DNA of 64,000 nucleotides, taken from positions 6,037,001 through 6,101,000 of the forward strand of contig NZ_CP125619.1 in the NCBI RefSeq assembly GCF_030053115.1, written 5' to 3'. A program made the translations under genes and the position numbers. Below are positions 58,365 through 64,000 of the stretch, one piece after another (positions within the stretch are counted from its first letter, which is position 1; each line of letters starts with the position of its first letter). This stretch comes from Pseudomonas svalbardensis (lineage in GTDB: Bacteria > Pseudomonadota > Gammaproteobacteria > Pseudomonadales > Pseudomonadaceae). The notes under the pieces were generated by a model. It had not been told where the DNA came from. It ran no database searches and saw nothing but the letters and a program-made list of their open reading frames with translations.

Positions 58365-58504
58365 TGTGCCTTGCGATTGGCCTGCTTTGTACTCGCAACA
58401 TCCAGTGAAAGTTTGCCGCCTAAACCACCCCACCAGAATTTCCACCGCCAACTACCCTTCAAAAAACCCGCAGGAAGCGGTCCTCGCCAGCTCAAGGAAC
58501 GACC

Positions 58505-59998
58505 ATGTCCCTCTCCATCGTCCACAGCCGCGCCCAGATTGGCGTGGATGCGCCTGCCGTCACCGTCGAAGTCCATCTGGCCAACGGTTTGCCGTCGCTG
58601 ACGATGGTCGGTTTGCCTGAAGCCGCCGTGAAGGAAAGCAAGGATCGAGTGCGCAGTGCGATCATCAATTCAGGCCTGCAGTTTCCGGCGCGCCGCATCA
58701 CCTTGAATCTCGCGCCCGCCGATCTACCGAAGGACGGCGGGCGATTCGATCTGGCGATTGCCTTGGGGATTCTCTCGGCCAGCGTGCAAGTGCCGACATT
58801 GACGCTGGATGACGTGGAGTGTTTGGGGGAGTTGGCACTGTCAGGGGCGGTGCGGGCGGTTCGGGGTGTATTGCCGGCGGCGCTGGCGGCGCGCAAGGCC
58901 GGGCGCACGCTGGTGGTGCCGCGAGCGAATGCCGAGGAGGCCTGCCTGGCTTCGGGGTTAAAAGTGATTGCGGTGGATCATTTGCTGGAAGCGGTCGCGC
59001 ATTTCAATGGCCACACGCCCATCGCCCCCTACGCTTCCAATGGCTTGCTCTACGCCAGCAAACCCTACCCCGATTTGAATGAAGTGCAGGGACAACTCGC
59101 GGCCAAGCGCGCGTTGCTGATTGCGGCGGCAGGGGCTCATAACTTGCTGTTCAGCGGCCCGCCGGGGACGGGGAAAACGTTGTTGGCGAGTCGTCTGCCG
59201 GGGCTGTTACCGCCATTGGCCGAGAGTGAAGCGCTGGAAGTCGCGGCGATTCAATCCGTCGCCAGTTGTGTGCCGTTGAGTCATTGGCCACAGCGCCCCT
59301 TCCGACAGCCACACCACTCCGCTTCAGGCCCGGCACTGGTGGGCGGTGGCTCGAAACCGCAACCTGGCGAAATCACCCTCGCCCACCATGGTGTGTTGTT
59401 CCTCGATGAGCTCCCGGAATTCGATCGCAAGGTGTTGGAGGTGTTAAGGGAACCGCTGGAATCCGGCCACATCGTGATATCCCGCGCCAAGGATCGAGTG
59501 AGGTTTCCGGCCCGCTTTCAATTAGTGGCCGCAATGAACCCGTGCCCCTGTGGATATCTTGGCGAGCCCAGCGGTAAATGCAGTTGTACACCGGACATGG
59601 TCCAGCGTTACCGCAACAAACTGTCGGGGCCGCTGCTGGACCGCATCGATCTGCACCTGACGGTTGCTCGCGAAGCCACGGCGCTGAATCCTGCGTTAAA
59701 ACCCGGCGACGATACTGCCACCGCCGCCGGGTTGGTCGCCGATGCACGAGAACGGCAACAAAAACGCCAGGGCTGCGCCAATGCATTCCTCGATTTGCCG
59801 GGCCTGCGCAGACACTGCAAGTTATCCACAGTTGACGAAACCTGGCTGGAAACGGCGTGTGAACGGCTGACCTTGTCCCTTCGAGCGGCCCATCGACTGC
59901 TCAAGGTTGCTCGCACCTTGGCGGACCTTGAGCAAACCGATGAGATCAAACGCGAGCATTTGGCGGAAGCCTTGCAATATAGGCCGACGAGTCTTTAG
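58505..59998 (+). CDS. comM: ComM / YifB family Mg-chelatase-like AAA+ helicase
   Basis: 497-residue AAA+ protein. N-terminal ChlI-like domain (RAQIGVDAPAVTVEVHLANGLPSLTMVGLPEAAVKESKDRV), P-loop FSGPPGTGKTLLASRLPG, Walker B LFLDELPEFDRKVLEVLREP, and a zinc-like NPCPCGYLGEPSGKCSC cluster. In Vibrio and Acinetobacter ComM is a branch-migration helicase used in natural transformation. AAGGA precedes the ATG at 58505. Confidence 0.95.
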   Translation: MSLSIVHSRAQIGVDAPAVTVEVHLANGLPSLTMVGLPEAAVKESKDRVRSAIINSGLQFPARRITLNLAPADLPKDGGRFDLAIALGILSASVQVPTLTLDDVECLGELALSGAVRAVRGVLPAALAARKAGRTLVVPRANAEEACLASGLKVIAVDHLLEAVAHFNGHTPIAPYASNGLLYASKPYPDLNEVQGQLAAKRALLIAAAGAHNLLFSGPPGTGKTLLASRLPGLLPPLAESEALEVAAIQSVASCVPLSHWPQRPFRQPHHSASGPALVGGGSKPQPGEITLAHHGVLFLDELPEFDRKVLEVLREPLESGHIVISRAKDRVRFPARFQLVAAMNPCPCGYLGEPSGKCSCTPDMVQRYRNKLSGPLLDRIDLHLTVAREATALNPALKPGDDTATAAGLVADARERQQKRQGCANAFLDLPGLRRHCKLSTVDETWLETACERLTLSLRAAHRLLKVARTLADLEQTDEIKREHLAEALQYRPTSL

Positions 59999-60002
59999 GT
60001 AG

Positions 60003-60093
60003 TTTTGTAAGCGTCTTTTCCGAATTCCTTCATTTTGTAAGCGTTTTTTTAATGAAACATGCATTTCTAACCGTTTTTTTGCACGAGTAAGCG
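60003..60093. repeat. Phased TAAGCG repeats downstream of comM
   Basis: TTTTGTAAGCGT at 60003-60014 and 60033-60044 (exact), a degenerate copy TTTCTAACCGT at 60064-60074, and GTAAGCG at 60087-60093. Spacings are 30, 30 and 20 bp, all whole helical turns. Confidence 0.6.
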
Positions 60094-60098
60094 AATTT

Positions 60099-60265
60099 AT
60101 GTCCAACATCGGCTATGTCTGGCTCTCTCGCGAACACCGGATAACGCCTGTACAACCATTTCCCGTCAGCAGCGAGATAGGTACACGCCGGTCAAGCCAG
60201 AGAGACCCAAGTTAGGAGAACGCATCGCACGTGCCGTTGAGGAAGCTTTCAGCGATTTGAAGTAA
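60099..60265 (+). pseudogene. Probable remnant of an unknown gene
   Basis: ATG at 60099 opens MSNIGYVWLSREHRITPVQPFPVSSEIGTRR and stops at 60215; after a frame change ERIARAVEEAFSDLK runs to a TAA at 60265. The two pieces look like the first and last parts of one protein. The start resembles the N-terminus of some Fic-type proteins, but that is a weak impression. The phased repeats lie directly upstream. Confidence 0.35.
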
Positions 60266-60277
60266 ACGGACGGGACA

Positions 60278-61492
60278 TCAGCCCTTGGTGAGGTCAACCA
60301 ATGGCGTCTGCCGCACTTCTGTCTCCCGACCACCCTGAATCTCGCTCACCCGCTTCAACGCCTTATCCACAGCCGCCTTATCCGCTAACAAGCTGTAGCT
60401 GATCCGGAACTGCTTCTGTTCCTTCGGCCCAATTGTCGGCACCAGGTTCAGTGGCCGCTGATACCGGCGGTTGTAGGAAAAACTCGTCCCCGGTTCCAGC
60501 CCCGTGACATAGCCCTGCCCTTGGGTGTCCGTGTTTTTCCACAGGGAGAACACCGGCAACTGCTGAGTATTGAAACCCACCGAAACCCCGAGGCTGCCGG
60601 CCTTGTTATGCAGCACGGTCAGCGTATCGCCCTTGGCGTCGGCATACGGCACGACGTTGTAAACCGTCTCGTCGTAGTCCTTGGTCGGCGCACGGTAGGT
60701 TTGCCAGTCCGGCAGATCCCCTTTGGCCTTGTCATTGAACGGCGAGACCTGTTTCACCGGTGCGGCGAATCGGGCGCCCTGTTCCAGGAATGGGGTGCTG
60801 AAGTTGCTGTGGTACAGCGCCTGGTATTCCTTTGGATAATCGCCGTTGTTGGTGAGGGTGTCGTTGAGGGCGAACGCTACGCTGCCAGGCTCGGTGACCA
60901 GCTCAGTCATCACCGAGAAGTCGACTTTCTTGAACGCCTGCTCTTTCAGCTCGCCGCGCAGGCTGATGGTGTAAGGCGCTTTTTCATCGATGTGCAACGT
61001 GACTTTGCTGGCCGGAATGTTGGCGGCGCGACCGTGGAGCGTCAGCAGTTCACCGTTGTCCATGCCGGGGTGACCGACCCACTCATAGCCGCAGCGGGCG
61101 ACTAGCTCGTTAAAGCCCTCGAGCCAGCCCAGCCCGCCGCGGCCGTTGAGTTCGATGAAGGACGGATTGACCACGTCCTTGACCGGCGAATCCCAACCCA
61201 TGCGCACATTACCGACCGACGCCTGCAGGACGTTCATCCCACGGGTCGGCACCACCGAGAGTTTCATGTTGCCGTTATCGATGTCGATGATGCTGACACC
61301 CTCCTGCCGACCACCGTGCAAGGTGCGCAGGGTGACCGAGAAGGGTTTGTCGGTTTTGATGCCGAGCTGCTGACTGGTGATCTGCCAGTTCTGGGCCGCT
61401 TTGTCGGTGTCGAGCAACACGTAATCCCAAGCCATGGCGTGGGAGGTAGCCGACAATGCGCCGAGAGCGATAATGAGTTTGAGCGGAGTCAT
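60278..61492 (-). CDS. Aldose-1-epimerase-like protein (DUF4432), exported
   Basis: 404-residue protein with a signal peptide (MTPLKLIIALGALSATSHAMA). The galactose-mutarotase beta-sandwich fold is suggested by KLSVVPTRGMNVLQASVG, NELVARCGYEWVGHPGMDNGELLTLHGRAANIP and VTGLEPGTSFSYNRRYQR. DUF4432 members are related to aldose 1-epimerases. A periplasmic location and an unknown sugar ligand are inferred. Not in an operon with its neighbours. Confidence 0.85.
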   Translation of the reverse strand: MTPLKLIIALGALSATSHAMAWDYVLLDTDKAAQNWQITSQQLGIKTDKPFSVTLRTLHGGRQEGVSIIDIDNGNMKLSVVPTRGMNVLQASVGNVRMGWDSPVKDVVNPSFIELNGRGGLGWLEGFNELVARCGYEWVGHPGMDNGELLTLHGRAANIPASKVTLHIDEKAPYTISLRGELKEQAFKKVDFSVMTELVTEPGSVAFALNDTLTNNGDYPKEYQALYHSNFSTPFLEQGARFAAPVKQVSPFNDKAKGDLPDWQTYRAPTKDYDETVYNVVPYADAKGDTLTVLHNKAGSLGVSVGFNTQQLPVFSLWKNTDTQGQGYVTGLEPGTSFSYNRRYQRPLNLVPTIGPKEQKQFRISYSLLADKAAVDKALKRVSEIQGGRETEVRQTPLVDLTKG

Positions 61493-61603
61493 GACAGGAG
61501 CCTTTCTTGGAGTTGTGTCGTTTTTATAGACTTGCTGAAACGATTCATCAAGCTTAAAAACAACACAACTCAGCTCATGGCAGAGAAAGAATGCGGCGGT
61601 GCC

Positions 61604-63580
61604 TCAACGGAACCGGTCAACCTCATGCCGTAAATCCGCCGCCAGCTTCTCCAGCTCTTTGGCGGTGATCGCCAGATTGGACACCACTTCACGCTGCTCA
61701 CTGTTCGCCAGAGCAATGCTTTGCAGGTTGCTGCTGAGCAAGGTTGCGGTACTGCTCTGTTCTTGAGTGGCGGTGGTGATCGCCGCGAATTGCTGACCGG
61801 CCGAGCGGCTTTGCTCATCGATCCGCGCCAAGGCCGAAGCCACGTTGGCGTTGCGCGACAGGCCTTCCTGCATCAACAGGTTACCCTGCTCCATAGTGCT
61901 GATGGCGTTACCGGTTTCTTGCTGAATGCTTTGGATCATGCCGGAAATTTCGTTGGTCGCTTCGCGAGTGCGTGAGGCCAGGTTACGAACTTCATCGGCC
62001 ACGACGGCAAAACCACGCCCCTGCTCACCGGCACGAGCGGCTTCGATGGCGGCGTTGAGCGCTAGCAGGTTGGTTTGATCGGCAATCGAGGTAATCACAC
62101 CGACAATGCCGCCGATTTCCTGGGAGCGCTGACCCAAGGTATTGATCACCGTCGCCGTGCTGTTCAGCGCGCCAGCGATTTGCTCCAGGGACGTGGACGC
62201 TTCGTCCATCGACGTACGACCGATCTGGGTTTGCTGTGCGTTTTCTTGAGCTAGACGCTGAGTGCTGCCCATGTTGTCGGCAATGTTCAGGGAGGTGGCG
62301 CTGAACTCTTCCACGGCGCCGGCCATGCTAGTGATTTCGCCCGACTGCTGCTCCATCCCTTCATAGGCGCCGCCGGAAAGACCGGACAAGGCCTGGGCGC
62401 GGCTGTTGACCTCTTGCGAAGCTTTGCGGATGTGCTCAACCATGGTCGACAAAGCTTGGCTCATCTGGTTGAAAGCGCGGGCCAGCTGACCGATCTCATC
62501 GTTGCTCGACACGTTCAGCCGCACGCTCAAATCACCGGCCCCCAAGGCTTCAGCCTGACGCACCAGATCACCCAGCGGCGCGAGTTTGCTGCGCAGCAAC
62601 CAGACCGCCGAACCCACAGCGATCAACATCGCCAACAGACTGCCAATCGCCAATTGAATACCAACACTCCAGGTCACGGCACGGATTTCAGCTTTCGGCA
62701 TGCTCGCCACGACCGACCATGGGCCGCCTTCAAACGGTACGGCAATGCTGTAGAAATCTTCGGACTTGTCGCTCCAGAACTCGCCCTTGCCCGGCGTTTT
62801 CGCCAAACCAACGATGGTCGGAGTCGCCTGATCCAGCGCTTGTACGCCCGCGATCGGCACCAGCCATTTGCTCTGCTCATCCAGCAGCGCCAGGGAACCG
62901 GTCTGGCCGATACGGAAGCGCTTGAGGTTGGCAAACTGCGCATTCTGCGCGTCGGTGTAGTCGAATCCTACGAACAGAACAGCAATCACCTTACCGCCGC
63001 TGTCACGTACGGGGGTGTACTGAGTCATGTAGGAGCGGTCGAAGAGCAAGGCGCGACCGACATAGCTTTGCCCCGCCATCAAGCGCGCATAGGCCGGATG
63101 AGCATGATCCAGCAAGGTGCCGATGGCCCGGTTGCCGTCCTGTTTGCTCAGGGACGTGCTGACCCGAATGAAGTCATCGCCGCTGCGCACAAACACCGTC
63201 GCAACGCCGGCGGTCATTTGCTTGAACTCATCCACTTCCTTGAAATTGTTGTTCAGCACTTCGCTGCCCAGGTGCAGGCCCGGCGTCTGCGCGCCCGCTA
63301 CCGCCACCGGTTCATCCGGGTGCACGCTCAAACCGCCGCTGAAGCGCTTCTCGAACAGACCGCTCAGGCGCTGGGTGCTTTCACGCAACGTGCCGTGAAA
63401 GGTGCTCAACTGATCGGCCAGCAACCGGGCTTCACTGGCCAAATGCTCTTCGCGGGTGGCAAGGTTGGCGGTGTCCAGCGAGCGCAGGGCGAACACGGTA
63501 CTGCCGCTGATGACAATCGCCAGTATCACGGCAAGCGCAAGACCAAGCTGTGAGGCGATCCGGGCACGAGGTTGAGACAT
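61604..63580 (-). CDS. Methyl-accepting chemotaxis protein
   Basis: 658-residue transmembrane receptor. TM1 at about 10-30, periplasmic Cache-type sensor ([21 protein letters not shown] to [16 protein letters not shown]), TM2 ([22 protein letters not shown]), HAMP ([25 protein letters not shown]) and a cytoplasmic signalling domain with the hairpin tip [36 protein letters not shown] region. The ATG at 63580 ([16 protein letters not shown]) follows GGAG; a longer frame adds 18 residues. Ligand unknown. Confidence 0.93.
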   Translation of the reverse strand: MSQPRARIASQLGLALAVILAIVISGSTVFALRSLDTANLATREEHLASEARLLADQLSTFHGTLRESTQRLSGLFEKRFSGGLSVHPDEPVAVAGAQTPGLHLGSEVLNNNFKEVDEFKQMTAGVATVFVRSGDDFIRVSTSLSKQDGNRAIGTLLDHAHPAYARLMAGQSYVGRALLFDRSYMTQYTPVRDSGGKVIAVLFVGFDYTDAQNAQFANLKRFRIGQTGSLALLDEQSKWLVPIAGVQALDQATPTIVGLAKTPGKGEFWSDKSEDFYSIAVPFEGGPWSVVASMPKAEIRAVTWSVGIQLAIGSLLAMLIAVGSAVWLLRSKLAPLGDLVRQAEALGAGDLSVRLNVSSNDEIGQLARAFNQMSQALSTMVEHIRKASQEVNSRAQALSGLSGGAYEGMEQQSGEITSMAGAVEEFSATSLNIADNMGSTQRLAQENAQQTQIGRTSMDEASTSLEQIAGALNSTATVINTLGQRSQEIGGIVGVITSIADQTNLLALNAAIEAARAGEQGRGFAVVADEVRNLASRTREATNEISGMIQSIQQETGNAISTMEQGNLLMQEGLSRNANVASALARIDEQSRSAGQQFAAITTATQEQSSTATLLSSNLQSIALANSEQREVVSNLAITAKELEKLAADLRHEVDRFR

Positions 63581-63762
63581 GACAGCTCCTGGCCGAGTGA
63601 CCGGATCATCCTGATCACGACGCACACTCAGCAAAATTTCTAATGGGAATTACGGCGAACCTGCACGAAGGTTCCACCTGCAGATTTTCGGCGGCAAACC
63701 TGAATACTTGAGTAATTAGCCGGGGTATGGCTCAAGGCCGCCATTGCGGCGGCTCTATCGAT

Positions 63763-64000
63763 TCAGCTCAAGTGCTGGACATCGGGCAATTCCATTGCTC
63801 GGACTTCGCCTTGCAGGAAGTCGCTGAGCCTGCGCAAACGTTCACCTCCGGGGCGTGTTTTCGGCCATACGAGGTAATAATTCTCACCGCTGGCGACGGC
63901 CGTCGGCCACGGCAAACTCAAGCGTCCCTGCGCCACATCCTCCGCGACCATCAACAGATCGCCCATGGACACGCCATAACCTCGGGCGGCGGCGATCATG
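63763..64000 (-). CDS. LysR-type regulator, C-terminal part (cut by window edge)
   Basis: Open to the window end. The visible 78 residues, AAARGYGVSMGDLLMVAEDVAQGRLSLPWPTAV then ENYYLVWPKTRPGGERLRRLSDFLQGEVRAM, are the end of a LysR effector domain of GcvA type. The DNA-binding domain and start lie beyond base 64000. Confidence 0.8.
   Translation of the reverse strand, partial: MIAAARGYGVSMGDLLMVAEDVAQGRLSLPWPTAVASGENYYLVWPKTRPGGERLRRLSDFLQGEVRAMELPDVQHLS

Overview
The window is a chromosomal segment of a Pseudomonas, most likely of the P. fluorescens group. It is GC-rich, has many GC-rich inverted repeats of the Pseudomonas REP type (core GGGAGCGAGCCTGCTCGCG), and its gene order follows, from memory, the P. 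aeruginosa PAO1 stretch from glpT through rho, ppx/ppk, algP, algQ, the hem genes, algR, argH, cyaA, lysA/dapF/xerC and glnK/amtB to comM. I found no rRNA, tRNA or CRISPR array.

Layout. 1-7437: glpT (cut by the window edge), a ChaC-type gene, then on the minus strand trxA, rho with a long leader, ubiD and a ferredoxin reductase, and a GntR-type regulator. 7694-10567: a polar amino-acid ABC transporter operon. 10784-20975: ppx converging on hemB-ppk, then dedA, a membrane hydroxylase, elbB, a YaiI-type gene and a cytochrome c/FTR1 iron permease. 21306-24461: an envelope operon of COG3014 lipoprotein, YcfL-like, LpoB and a second LpoB/CsgG-like protein. 24493-25918: an IS4-family element sitting inside the terminator that ended that operon. 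25954-30769: LysE exporter, MscS-like channel, ABC-F protein, a small TIGR02444 gene and the repetitive histone-like algP. 30962-34798: FKBP isomerase, a complete group II intron, algQ/rsd and dsbH/dsbB. 35028-40023: hemY-hemX-hemD-hemC and algR, preceded by the decayed tail of algZ. 40483-55820: argH, GST, small conserved genes, cyaA, rnk, cyaY, lptM-lysA-dapF-DUF484-xerC-HAD, sutA, yjbQ and glnK-amtB. 56239-58370: ubiK, then a short accessory island with a structured RNA that looks like phage C4 antisense RNA, a BRO-N gene, a higA antitoxin whose higB toxin is internally deleted, and a small ORF. 58505-64000: comM, a phased-repeat region with a gene remnant, an aldose-epimerase-like protein, a chemotaxis receptor and the C-terminal end of a LysR regulator.

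How the parts relate. Most of the window is core metabolism and regulation: haem synthesis (hemB, C, D, X, Y), polyphosphate turnover, ubiquinone synthesis (ubiD, ubiK), lysine/peptidoglycan precursor synthesis, nitrogen sensing, and the AlgP/AlgQ/AlgR/Rnk regulators. Change is concentrated between genes: an IS4 copy in one terminator, a group II intron just past another, loss of the AlgZ kinase beside an intact AlgR, and an orphaned antitoxin. The most interesting observations are the two terminator-targeted insertions, the algZ and higB decay scars, and the C4-like RNA with two competing pairing partners ahead of the BRO-N gene. No wholly new multi-gene system is evident; the four-gene LpoB cluster and the small island at 56.5-58.4 kb are the least characterised parts.
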